Source: Desulfobacterales bacterium (GTDB lineage: Bacteria; Desulfobacterota; Desulfobacteria; Desulfobacterales; JADGBH01). Taken from it: a stretch of 41,223 bases of DNA. A program made the position numbers and the translations under genes. A model generated the notes under the pieces. That model made no database searches. It was not told where the DNA came from and was given only the letters and a program-made list of their open reading frames with translations. The DNA lies in the NCBI GenBank assembly GCA_015231595.1, contig JADGBH010000039.1:1-41223 (forward strand), read 5' to 3'. Of the stretch, positions 17,954 to 26,224 are shown piece by piece; the first letter of the stretch is position 1; the number at the start of each line of letters is the position of its first letter.

Positions 17954-19384
17954 CTAAGGTATCCTAACCAGGCGCGTGCCTATACTGCTGATACGTGGAG
18001 ACGGAGAATCGTAACCACGATAAGCCGAACGGCAGTACAGAGCGTCGTCGTTCCAGTCGCCGCCCCTTATTACGCGGGAAGGACCAGTTGATGCACCAGT
18101 AGGATCTATAACGACAGTAGATGGATAGCTATCATACCAGTCTGAACACCACTCCCATACGTTCCCATGCATATCATACAGCCCCCATAAATTTGCCTGC
18201 TTTTGCGCTACTGGATGAGTCTTACTTCCAGAATTATAACAATACCACCCTATCTTATCCAAATTAGAATCATAATTGCAGTCCGTTACAGTTATATCGC
18301 CATTAGGCAATGCCGTTGTTGTTCCAGCTCTAGCGGAATATTCCCACTCCGCCTCAGTAGGCAGTCTATACAAATTGTGATTTTCCATAGCATTCAATTT
18401 TGAGATAAATAGCTGACAATCTTCCCAGCTAACCATTTCAACTGGACAATCGTCTCCGCAGTTACTGAAAAGAGATGGATTACCTTCCATTACAGCTTTC
18501 CATTGTCCTTGAGTAACTTCTGTAGTTTGCATATAAAAAGATTTACTTATTGTTACTTTATGTTGACTCTCATCCTCATCCCTCCCAATCTCATTTTCTG
18601 GACTTCCCATTATAAAATCGCCCGCAGGTATCAATACGAAAGTCATTCCAATACTATTTGTAATTATTTCAGGAATAATTATATTAATTTTAGAATTACC
18701 GCTTAAACCCGAGCCGTCGGTTACTTGTAAAGTTATTATATTTTCCCCAATCATTTTTGGACCTATTTCTAAATAAAAATCACGTCCCTTTCCTATTATT
18801 CCAACTTTATCAGAAATCCATACAAAAGAATTATCCTGTAATTCCTCATCTTCATTATCATGAGCATTTCCTACAAAATGTATTACATCCCCAATAGAAA
18901 AAATTGAATTATTAGGAGGGCTGTTTATTATTACTTCTGGAGGAGTATTTGCTGGTGCATTAATAGGTTTTAATTCTATATCAACTACTGTTACAGGGTC
19001 AGGGCCAGCAAAAACTTCAATTCCTTCTTTTTCTCCTTTAAACAATATTTCCCAATCTTGATTTTTACCTTCAACAAGAAGTCTTCTATTTGAGCCAACC
19101 CTAACTCCCTCTAAAATTCCTTTATGAAGAGAACAATCCCAATTGTTAGAAGTTAAAGCATCTCCATTTTCATCATAAATTTCTGCCCAAATAATAGATA
19201 TTCCCAATTTTTCACAATCAATAGGAGCTCTGCTTATAGCTTGACCATAATTATCAGCTATTTTTATTCGAAATTGAACAGCTCCTGTTTGAGGCTTACT
19301 TTCATTATCGCAGCTTAATAAAAATAGCATAGAAAAAATAAGACAAAAAAATAAGCTTATAATTCTTAATTCACTTTTGTTCAT
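17954..19384 (-). CDS. SUMF1-domain lipoprotein
   Basis: A 476-residue lipoprotein. A hydrophobic signal ends in the lipobox LLSC (C25). Residues about 35-140 form a beta-rich domain shared with the pseudogene at 29671-30144. Residues about 145-240 look like an Ig/cadherin-type domain (PPEVIINSPPNNSIF, VTDGSGLSG). A C-terminal sulfatase-modifying-factor domain (about 241-476) has MTFVLIPAGDFIMGS, YRLPTEAEWEYSARAG, MHGNVWEWCSDWY and SRVIRGGDW. The cysteine pair of genuine formylglycine-generating enzymes is not in the canonical place, so the fold is clear but that activity is doubtful. The final GTRLVRIP replaces the usual GFRLV. AAGGAG precedes the ATG. Confidence 0.85.
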   Translation of the reverse strand: MNKSELRIISLFFCLIFSMLFLLSCDNESKPQTGAVQFRIKIADNYGQAISRAPIDCEKLGISIIWAEIYDENGDALTSNNWDCSLHKGILEGVRVGSNRRLLVEGKNQDWEILFKGEKEGIEVFAGPDPVTVVDIELKPINAPANTPPEVIINSPPNNSIFSIGDVIHFVGNAHDNEDEELQDNSFVWISDKVGIIGKGRDFYLEIGPKMIGENIITLQVTDGSGLSGNSKINIIIPEIITNSIGMTFVLIPAGDFIMGSPENEIGRDEDESQHKVTISKSFYMQTTEVTQGQWKAVMEGNPSLFSNCGDDCPVEMVSWEDCQLFISKLNAMENHNLYRLPTEAEWEYSARAGTTTALPNGDITVTDCNYDSNLDKIGWYCYNSGSKTHPVAQKQANLWGLYDMHGNVWEWCSDWYDSYPSTVVIDPTGASTGPSRVIRGGDWNDDALYCRSAYRGYDSPSPRISSIGTRLVRIP

Positions 19385-19628
19385 TTGAGACTCTCCTTAC
19401 ATTAACGTTATTAGTTGTTCTAATAAAAAGGTCAAATGCAAATAACCGATGTATCCTTTTTAATTCTATGGTAGTCAAGAATTATTAAAATTTCAAGCGT
19501 AATTTGTTGTTGCATCCTGAGATTCGTCTGCATAATAATCGTGCTGAGAATGGATTCCGAATTTTTGCTTGACAAACTATTTAATAATATCGTAAGAGGT
19601 TGCTCTCGATTTTAATGTTTTTTACAAT
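19385..19628. other. Divergent intergenic region with no gene
   Basis: About 245 bases between the minus-strand lipoprotein start and the tandem leader repeats. No coding frame is convincing. A TTGACA hexamer at 19569-19574 could be a -35 box for the rightward operon, but I see no good -10 box 16-18 bases after it, so no promoter is called. Confidence 0.4.
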
Positions 19629-19700
19629 GATGTAGATAACTTAAAATAGACGAACGAGTCTATCATTTTAAGTAATACTTAAAAAAATAGACGATTTTTT
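19629..19700 (+). promoter_or_regulatory. Leader repeat unit 1 with alternative hairpins
   Basis: The first of two similar units; the second begins at 19723. The segment atagac (19646-19651) can pair with gtctat (19658-19663). The same gtctat can instead pair with a later atagac (19687-19692), extended by ttttaag/cttaaaa across a two-base internal loop and followed by six T. The two foldings exclude each other, as in an attenuator. No gene on this strand lies upstream, so it is not simply the terminator of a preceding gene. Confidence 0.6.
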
Positions 19701-19722
19701 GAACATAAAAGCTATCTACAAG

Positions 19723-19797
19723 GATGTAGATAATTTGAAATAGACGAAGGAGTCTATCATTTTAAGTAATACTTAAAATGATAGACTCCTTTTTTTT
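19723..19797 (+). terminator. Leader repeat unit 2 with strong intrinsic terminator
   Basis: This repeats the sequence at 19629 with few changes. The stem ggagtctatcattttaag (19749-19766) pairs perfectly over 18 bases with 19772-19789 around a five-base loop, then eight T (19790-19797). Upstream, atagac (19740-19745) can capture gtctat (19752-19757), and tatctac (19113+600, i.e. within 19711-19720) can pair with gtagata (19726-19732). The terminator stands 43 bases before the MvhD start codon, so read-through must be allowed for the operon to be expressed from an upstream promoter. Confidence 0.8.
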
Positions 19798-19840
19798 GGA
19801 ATAAAAACGGGCTTTATTTGTTTCTTATGGAGGTTATTTA

Positions 19841-20242
19841 ATGAATAATAAAGATACATCACCTATTAAGCTTACAGTATTTCATTGCATCAATTCCTTT
19901 GGAAATGACATGCCTCTTAATGCAATTGAAGATGTGAATTTACAATTTGTCAAAATGTCCTGTTCCAGTATGGTGAAGGATGTTTTTTTGCTCCGTGCCT
20001 TTGAATCTGGTGCGGATGGGGTTTTGGTACTTGTATGTCCAGAACAAGCGTGCAGGCATATAGAAGGCAGCAAAAGGGCAAAAAAAAGAGTTGAAAGGGT
20101 TAAAAAAATTCTGAATGAAATTAAAATAAATTCAGAAAGGCTATCAATTTTTAATGTTTCACCGAACAATAAAAATGATATTTTAAAAATAATTCAGGAA
20201 GCAGTTATAAATATTAAAGATTTAGTTATTTTAAAAAATTAA
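19841..20242 (+). CDS. mvhD: MvhD/FlpD-family iron-sulfur subunit
   Basis: A 133-residue protein of the MvhD (FlpD) family, small iron-sulfur subunits that pass electrons between partner oxidoreductases, classically F420-non-reducing hydrogenase and heterodisulfide reductase. Cysteines at 16, 41, 66 and 71 and the core FLLRAFESGADGVLVLVCPEQACRH are characteristic. Here the neighbours are metV and metF, not a hydrogenase, which matches MetVF-associated MvhD proteins of some anaerobes. No hdrA is visible, so the partner electron donor is unknown. TGGAGG precedes the ATG, directly downstream of the tandem leader. Confidence 0.88.
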   Translation: MNNKDTSPIKLTVFHCINSFGNDMPLNAIEDVNLQFVKMSCSSMVKDVFLLRAFESGADGVLVLVCPEQACRHIEGSKRAKKRVERVKKILNEIKINSERLSIFNVSPNNKNDILKIIQEAVINIKDLVILKN

Positions 20243-20255
20243 TGGAGATAATCGC

Positions 20256-20927
20256 ATGATAGTTGGCGAACAAAAACCGATTGCAGAAATCATGGAAATC
20301 ATAGAGCCGTATAAAAAAATACTAATTTTAGGATGCGGCACTTGTGTTAAAACCTGTTTTGCCGGTGGAGAAGACGAAGTAGCAGTTCTTGCCTCAACAA
20401 TACGCCTTGTATGTAAAAAAGACGGCAAAGAAATAAAAAAAATTACCGAACAAACAGTTGAGCGTCAGTGTGAAAATGAGTTTATTCAGGAAGCATCTCA
20501 AAATATTTCCCAAAATGAGGCTGTTTTATCTTTAGCTTGCGGAGCTGGTGTTCAGGCTATTGCAAAAAGATTTCCAAAAGCGCCCGTTCTGCCGGGTATA
20601 AACACGACTTTTATTGGTATTCAAGAAAAACACGGCATTTTTACCGAAGAGTGTCAAGGCTGTGGTGATTGTAAACTTGGAAGATTCGGAGCTATATGTC
20701 CGATTACCAGATGTTCTAAAAAACTTTTAAATGGACCTTGCGGAGGTTCTCAAAAAGGAAAATGCGAAGTTAATGCGAATACAGACTGTGCATGGCAGTT
20801 AATTATTGACAGACTTACAGATCTTGGTCAGTTGAATAATTTAATAGATTACATTCCTCCTAAAAATTGGCAATCAAGTATTTCTGGAGGACCAAGAACA
20901 CTTATCAGAGAGGATCATATTGTATGA
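20256..20927 (+). CDS. metV: Methylene-tetrahydrofolate reductase partner protein MetV
   Basis: A 223-residue cysteine-rich protein of the MetV family, the partner subunit of MetF in acetogens and other anaerobes. The N-terminal part has LILGCGTCVKTCFAGG. The C-terminal zinc and iron-sulfur region has ECQGCGDCKLG, CPITRCSKKLLNGPCGG and KCEVN. It is thought to pass electrons to the MetF flavin. The stop overlaps the metF ATG (ATGA), indicating coupled translation and a one-to-one complex. Confidence 0.92.
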   Translation: MIVGEQKPIAEIMEIIEPYKKILILGCGTCVKTCFAGGEDEVAVLASTIRLVCKKDGKEIKKITEQTVERQCENEFIQEASQNISQNEAVLSLACGAGVQAIAKRFPKAPVLPGINTTFIGIQEKHGIFTEECQGCGDCKLGRFGAICPITRCSKKLLNGPCGGSQKGKCEVNANTDCAWQLIIDRLTDLGQLNNLIDYIPPKNWQSSISGGPRTLIREDHIV

Positions 20928-21841
20928 CAAATATAAGTAATTTGCAGAAAGTTTTAAAAGAAGGAAAATTCGCAGTTACCGCTGAATGCGGTCCTCCTCG
21001 TGGAGCGAATACAGCGGTTGTTAACAAGAAAGCCGGACTTATAAAAGGTTTTGTTGATGCTGTTAATGTAACAGACAATCAGACTGCAATTGTAAGGATG
21101 TCTTCGATAGCAGCTTGCAGCCATTTAATACAGGCAGGATGCGAGCCTATAATGCAAATGGTTGTGCGTGACCGTAACCGTATTGCCTTACAGTCAGATA
21201 TATTAGGAGCATGGTCATTGGGAATTAAAAATATTTTATGTCTTTCAGGAGACCATCAAACATTTGGAAGTCAGCCTGACGCATTGAATGTTTTTGATAT
21301 TGATTCTATGCATCTTATACGAACAGTTAAAAACATGCGTGACGAAGGCAAAGATATGAGCGGATTTAATTTAGATGAACCTCCACGTATGTTTATTGGT
21401 GCAGCGGCTAATCCTTTTGCAGACCCTTTTGAATATCGTGTTATTAGACTTGCTAAAAAAATAGACGCTGGAGCTGATTTTATTCAGACTCAATGTATAT
21501 ATAATATGGATAGGTTTAAAAAGTGGATAAGATTAGCTGATGATGAAGGCTTAACTGATAAAGTTCATATATTAGCTGGAGTTACACCTTTAAAATCAGC
21601 AGGTATGGCAAAATATATGAAAAACAAAGTAGCTGGTATGGATGTGCCTGATTCAGTTATTAAAAGAATGGAAAGCGTTCCAAAAGAGAAGGCTTCTGAA
21701 GAGGGTATAAAAATATGTCTTGAGACTATTGCTGAACTTCGCGAAATAAAAGGAGTTCACGGCATTCATCTTATGGCTATTGAGTGGGAAGAAAAGGTTG
21801 CTGAAATTGTTAAAAATGCTGGGCTTATGCCGCGCTCGTAA
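20924..21841 (+). CDS. metF: 5,10-methylenetetrahydrofolate reductase
   Basis: A 305-residue FAD-dependent TIM-barrel reductase that interconverts methylene- and methyl-tetrahydrofolate. The ATG overlapping the metV stop is preferred over an in-frame ATG 57 bases upstream, because it starts at the conserved N-terminus. Recognisable parts are VTAECGPPRGANT, CLSGDHQTFG, the AAANPFADPFEYRV segment, GADFIQTQCIYNMDRF and LAGVTPLKS. In this set (MvhD, MetV, MetF) it may work in a Wood-Ljungdahl-type methyl branch or supply methyl groups for biosynthesis; the window does not decide between these. Confidence 0.95.
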   Translation: MTNISNLQKVLKEGKFAVTAECGPPRGANTAVVNKKAGLIKGFVDAVNVTDNQTAIVRMSSIAACSHLIQAGCEPIMQMVVRDRNRIALQSDILGAWSLGIKNILCLSGDHQTFGSQPDALNVFDIDSMHLIRTVKNMRDEGKDMSGFNLDEPPRMFIGAAANPFADPFEYRVIRLAKKIDAGADFIQTQCIYNMDRFKKWIRLADDEGLTDKVHILAGVTPLKSAGMAKYMKNKVAGMDVPDSVIKRMESVPKEKASEEGIKICLETIAELREIKGVHGIHLMAIEWEEKVAEIVKNAGLMPRS

Positions 21842-21857
21842 ATAAAAGGAATACGCA

Positions 21858-23267
21858 ATGCCAAAAAAATATCATATACATGCAAGTCCAGTTCCACCAA
21901 GAGTTAAACCCATCGGGAAATATACAACTATAGAATTCCGTGAAGATTGTGCAGGAAGTTGTAGAAAATGCGTAAAAAAAAGATGTATTTATGACGTTTT
22001 CAAAGATAATTATACTCATATGAGTATTATGGAAGAACCTGAATACCTATATACATGCAACAGTTGTTTTAGATGTGTTCAAGAATGCACAAAAGGAATA
22101 TTTTCAAGGGCTATAAATCCTGAGTATAGAACACTTGGCGATAAATACTGGACTCCTGACATTATTTATAAAACTTGGTTGCAAGCTCAAACAGGAAAAA
22201 TTCCTGTTTCAGGAGCTGGTTATCGTGGACCATTTGTGGGTTCTGGGTTTGATTCTATGTGGACAGATATGTCCGAAATTGTAAGACCAACAAGAGACGG
22301 AATTCATGGAAGAGAATATATCAACACCTGCATAGAGCTATCAAGAAGACCATTAGGCTTGTCATTCAATGAAGACATGTCTCTTAAAACAGAAGTTGTT
22401 CCAATTCTTGAAATACCTCTTCCTATTTTATTTCAACAGCCTGAATTTGGAATTTTAAGCAAAAATATTCCTATTTCAATTGCAAAAGCTGCTGAAAAAA
22501 TCGGGACATTGATGTTTATAAAATCTCAAGATTTAAACTCTGACCTTATGGCTTATGCAGCTAATCTTATTCCTTGTGTGAATAAAAATAATTACAAAAA
22601 TCATACAGAAATTATACATAAATGCAAAATGGTTGAAATAGATTATGAGCCAGGCATAGAAAAAGAATTTTCTGAATTACGAAAAATTAATAATGATTTG
22701 TTTATATCTGTCGGAATGCCTCTTAATAAGCATTCATCATCAAGAGCTTTAGAAATCGCCCAGACAGACGTTGATACAATTCATTTTTATGCTGATAATA
22801 ACGGAAGAGAATATGATTCTGACAATCCGCTTTTTATAAAGGAAAAAATCAGGGAAATTCATCTTGCGCTTGTTAAAAAATCTATCAGACAAAAAGTAAA
22901 CTTACTGTTTTCTGGTGGAATGGCTATGGCTGAACATGTTGCTAAAGCCATTATATGCGGAGCCGATGGAGTTGTTATAGATAGTGCGCTATTAGTTGCT
23001 ATGGAATGCAGAATGTGTTACCGATGTAAAAGTGGACTTTCCTGCCCTGCAAAGTTTGAAAATGCCGAGTTGCCCTATGGCAGCCAAAGAATTGTTAATC
23101 TGATGGGAGCATGGCACAGTCAATTACTTGAAATTATGGGAGCTATGGGGCTTCGTGAAGCAAGAAGGCTTCGTGGAGAAGTAGGTAGGTCTATGTGGTT
23201 TGAAGACTTGGAAAAAGAATGTTTCGGACCAATATTTGGAGAAAGAAAGGTATCATTAAAATTATGA
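21858..23267 (+). CDS. Divergent ferredoxin/FMN glutamate-synthase-like protein
   Basis: A 469-residue protein related to the FMN-binding domain of archaeal-type glutamate synthase, with an N-terminal cysteine-rich ferredoxin-like part (CAGSCRKCVKKRC, CNSCFRCVQEC). The C-terminal half keeps LLFSGGMAMAEHVAKAIICGADGVVID and a 3Fe-4S-type MECRMCYRCKSGLSCP. The middle (about 150-320) is much eroded compared with the next gene, and its GGGMSYGS-type and glycine-rich FMN motifs are not evident. It is probably an electron-transfer or structural paralogue that pairs with the intact synthase. AAGGA precedes the ATG and its stop overlaps the next gene. Confidence 0.75.
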   Translation: MPKKYHIHASPVPPRVKPIGKYTTIEFREDCAGSCRKCVKKRCIYDVFKDNYTHMSIMEEPEYLYTCNSCFRCVQECTKGIFSRAINPEYRTLGDKYWTPDIIYKTWLQAQTGKIPVSGAGYRGPFVGSGFDSMWTDMSEIVRPTRDGIHGREYINTCIELSRRPLGLSFNEDMSLKTEVVPILEIPLPILFQQPEFGILSKNIPISIAKAAEKIGTLMFIKSQDLNSDLMAYAANLIPCVNKNNYKNHTEIIHKCKMVEIDYEPGIEKEFSELRKINNDLFISVGMPLNKHSSSRALEIAQTDVDTIHFYADNNGREYDSDNPLFIKEKIREIHLALVKKSIRQKVNLLFSGGMAMAEHVAKAIICGADGVVIDSALLVAMECRMCYRCKSGLSCPAKFENAELPYGSQRIVNLMGAWHSQLLEIMGAMGLREARRLRGEVGRSMWFEDLEKECFGPIFGERKVSLKL

Positions 23268-24796
23268 ATAAATTGCCAGAAATAAAAGAAACCCCTTCAA
23301 GGTTTCGCAATACTATTGGTAAATATATAATAAAAAGAAGTTCTAAATGTATATCATGCGGGCTGTGCGCAAAGCTTTGTCCTTATGGTGTGCATCTAAG
23401 ATATGATAATTATTCAAAACCAATTCGTCCTATTGAGCATAAATGTATAGGTTTTGAATGCAAGAACAACGAGTATTATTGTATTGATAAATGCCCTCAA
23501 CAAGCTTTAACGCTTCGCCTTAATCCTATTTTAGAAACAATGGGAGATTACCGATGGACATCTGAAATGCTTATCGCTCATTTTGAAATGGCTGAAACAG
23601 GTAATCTGCCTAATGTTAAGCTTGAATACGATCTTGGAAACTCAGGAGGAGGGTTTGATAAAATACGTTTTATTAATCCTGATGCGGATAAATACATTAA
23701 TATAAGCGATGAAGAAATTGATACAAGCGTTCAATTAAATAAAACAGGAGATGATCGCCCCGTAACAACTATTTCTATACCGTGTTATGGCGGAGGTATG
23801 TCGTACGGTTCAACAGCACTTCCAGTAATGGTTGGAAGAGCCAGAGCCGCGAAAGTGTTAAACACATTGACGTGCACTGGAGAAGGAGGATATCCGCCAG
23901 AACTTTTGCCTTATAAAGAACATGTAATTACGCAAGTTGCAACAGGTCTTTTTGGTGTGCGTGAGGAAACAATCAAGTATTCTCCTGTGATGGAATTTAA
24001 ATATGCACAAGGAGCAAAACCAGGGCTTGGAGGACATCTTTTAGGCGCAAAAGTTACTCCGGCTGTAGCAGCAATGCGTGAAACAGTAGTTGGAAGTTCT
24101 TTGTTTTCGCCATTTCCTTTTCATAGCGTTTATTCTGTTGAAGACCATAAAAAGCATGTGGATTGGATGAAAGAAATTAATCATGATGTTCTTGTCTCAG
24201 TTAAAGTTTCAACTCCTATTGATGTTGATATGGTTGCTATAGGTGCATATTACGCTGGAGCTCATATAATTCATATAGATGGAAGTTACGGAGGAACAGG
24301 CGCTGCTCCAGACATAGCAAAAAAGAATATAGCTATGCCCATTGAATATGCAATCCCTAAAGTTCACAGGTTTTTACTCAATGAAGGAGTTCGAGATAAA
24401 ATATGCCTGATAGCAAGCGGTGGTATCCGTAATGCAATGGATGTAGTTAAGGCAATTGCTCTTGGCGCTGACGGTGTAGTTATTGGAACAGCCGAGATCG
24501 TAGCTCTTGAATGTGTGCGATGCACTAATTGTGAAAGCGGACGTGGTTGTGCTCGCGGAATTGCTACAACAGACCCTGAACTCGGATATATGATAACTGA
24601 AGAATATACTGAACAACGTATTGTTAATATGTATATGGCTTGGCGTAAACAATGGTGCGAAATTTTAAGAAGTTTCGGCATGAAAAGCTTAAAAGAACTT
24701 GTAGGTAGAAGCGATATTCTTGTGCATCTTGATTATCTTGATGAGAGTGAAAGAGCAAAATATAAACCCGCCCCAAACGTAGAGATGGTTATTTAG
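23264..24796 (+). CDS. Glutamate synthase FMN/Fe-S subunit
   Basis: A 510-residue archaeal-type glutamate synthase core. Residues about 20-90 form a ferredoxin domain (CISCGLCAKLCPYG, then CIDKCPQQAL). The FMN TIM barrel follows, with IPCYGGGMSYGSTALPVMVGRARAAK, GAKPGLGGHLLGAKV, IDGSYGGTGAAP and IASGGIRNAMDVVKAIALGADGVVIG, and the 3Fe-4S motif CVRCTNCESGRGC. It joins 2-oxoglutarate and ammonia to glutamate using electrons from the cluster side. No NADPH subunit (GltD) is encoded nearby, which points to ferredoxin or the MvhD set as donor. The ATG overlaps the previous stop. Confidence 0.92.
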   Translation: MNKLPEIKETPSRFRNTIGKYIIKRSSKCISCGLCAKLCPYGVHLRYDNYSKPIRPIEHKCIGFECKNNEYYCIDKCPQQALTLRLNPILETMGDYRWTSEMLIAHFEMAETGNLPNVKLEYDLGNSGGGFDKIRFINPDADKYINISDEEIDTSVQLNKTGDDRPVTTISIPCYGGGMSYGSTALPVMVGRARAAKVLNTLTCTGEGGYPPELLPYKEHVITQVATGLFGVREETIKYSPVMEFKYAQGAKPGLGGHLLGAKVTPAVAAMRETVVGSSLFSPFPFHSVYSVEDHKKHVDWMKEINHDVLVSVKVSTPIDVDMVAIGAYYAGAHIIHIDGSYGGTGAAPDIAKKNIAMPIEYAIPKVHRFLLNEGVRDKICLIASGGIRNAMDVVKAIALGADGVVIGTAEIVALECVRCTNCESGRGCARGIATTDPELGYMITEEYTEQRIVNMYMAWRKQWCEILRSFGMKSLKELVGRSDILVHLDYLDESERAKYKPAPNVEMVI

Positions 24797-24815
24797 AAGA
24801 TAGTTAGGGAAAATA

Positions 24816-26189
24816 ATGGCAAAAAATTACAAAATAGCTGATATAACGAAAAGATTGCTGTTAAATGTTGATTTTGAAAAATTCTTATCTTTTGGATATT
24901 TTTCAAAAATTCCTCAAAAACAGCTTTTTTACGGTTATCTTTCATATATTTTATTCGGCACAATATTATTATGCCTACCCTTTGCTCAAAAACAATATAC
25001 TCATATTATTGATAATTTTTTTGTTGCTACCTCTGCTATTTCTACAACAGGACTTAATACAGTAAGCACCGCTGATAATTATACGCTATTTGGGCAGATT
25101 GTTATTCTATTGCTGATTCAGTTTGGCGGAATAGGCTACATGACTTTAAGTTCATTTGTTATTTTGAAAATTACAAATGAACTGCCTGTAACACAGACAG
25201 AAATTTTATCAACTGGATTTTCAATTCCTCAAGAGTTTGAAATAAAAACATTAGTGAGAGGGATAATCATATTCACTTTTGTTTTTGAATTGCTTGGAGC
25301 TGTTGGATTATTCTTTGTTTTTATTCAATCAGGCGCTAACCAACCTGTCTGGAATGCTATATTTCATAGCATATCAGCTTTCTGCACAGCTGGATTCGGC
25401 TTATACAATGACAGTTTTGAACAATATAAGCTTAATATTCCTTTGAATATTATTATAGCTATTCTAAGTTATGCTGGAGGAATAGGTTTTATAGTTCTGA
25501 TGGATTTATGGAAGAAAGTTACAGGTAAAATTCAGCATATTACATTTACAAGCAAATTGATTTTATTGATTACTTTAATTCTTAGTATATTCGGTACAAT
25601 TCAGTTATATATTTTTGAACCTTCCATACAGGAGTTTGATGATTATTCAAAACTAACAATCGCTTTTTTTCAAAGCATGTCAGCAATAACAACTGTTGGT
25701 TTTAATACTATCTCAATACAAGCTTTACATCCTTCCTCACTGATGACTATTATTATTTTAATGTATATTGGAGCTTCACCTTCAGGGACAGGGGGTGGGA
25801 TGAAATCTACGACTTTTACGGCTGTTTCAGCATATATATTCAATAAACTGAGCCTGAAAAATGGAGTTTCACTTTTTGGCAATAAAATTCCTGAATACAG
25901 AGTTCAAGCCGCATTAAGCACATTTATTTTTTATACTTCAATTTTATTTATAGGGGCATATTTTCTTACGTTTTCTGAAAATTTTAATCTTATTCAGTTA
26001 CTTTTTGAAGCATCGTCTGCATTAGGAACGGTTGGATTAAGCACAGGGATAACGTCTTCTCTATCTACTTTTGGAAAACTTATAATAATACTTTTAATGT
26101 ATATTGGTCGAGTAGGCGTTATAACTTTTGGTAATGCTTTATTAATTAAATATCAAAAAGAAATAAAAGAGAGCGATATTGCAATCTGA
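24816..26189 (+). CDS. TrkH/KtrB-family potassium transporter
   Basis: A 457-residue membrane protein of the TrkH/TrkG/KtrB superfamily. Pore-loop signatures appear four times: TSAISTTGLNTVS, HSISAFCTAGFGL, QSMSAITTVGFNTIS and SSALGTVGLST, each with the selectivity glycine. LMYIGASPSGTGGGMKSTT and IILLMYIGRVGVITFG are typical of the family. Length suits KtrB. No KtrA or TrkA RCK subunit is adjacent. It lies inside the glutamate synthase operon, 20 bases after the FMN subunit and 35 before the amidotransferase, so potassium uptake may be co-expressed with synthesis of its counter-ion glutamate. Confidence 0.93.
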   Translation: MAKNYKIADITKRLLLNVDFEKFLSFGYFSKIPQKQLFYGYLSYILFGTILLCLPFAQKQYTHIIDNFFVATSAISTTGLNTVSTADNYTLFGQIVILLLIQFGGIGYMTLSSFVILKITNELPVTQTEILSTGFSIPQEFEIKTLVRGIIIFTFVFELLGAVGLFFVFIQSGANQPVWNAIFHSISAFCTAGFGLYNDSFEQYKLNIPLNIIIAILSYAGGIGFIVLMDLWKKVTGKIQHITFTSKLILLITLILSIFGTIQLYIFEPSIQEFDDYSKLTIAFFQSMSAITTVGFNTISIQALHPSSLMTIIILMYIGASPSGTGGGMKSTTFTAVSAYIFNKLSLKNGVSLFGNKIPEYRVQAALSTFIFYTSILFIGAYFLTFSENFNLIQLLFEASSALGTVGLSTGITSSLSTFGKLIIILLMYIGRVGVITFGNALLIKYQKEIKESDIAI

Positions 26190-26224
26190 TAAAACAATAA
26201 TTCCTTAGGAGTGATAAAAACAAA

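Noticed and set aside
19569..19597. Sigma-70 promoter with a TTGACA box
   Set aside because: No acceptable -10 hexamer lies 16-18 bases downstream; the closest TA-rich hexamers are spaced 10-13 bases.
19629..19797. CRISPR-like direct repeats
   Set aside because: Only two units, each with long internal dyads and T-tracts, with no regular spacers and no cas genes.
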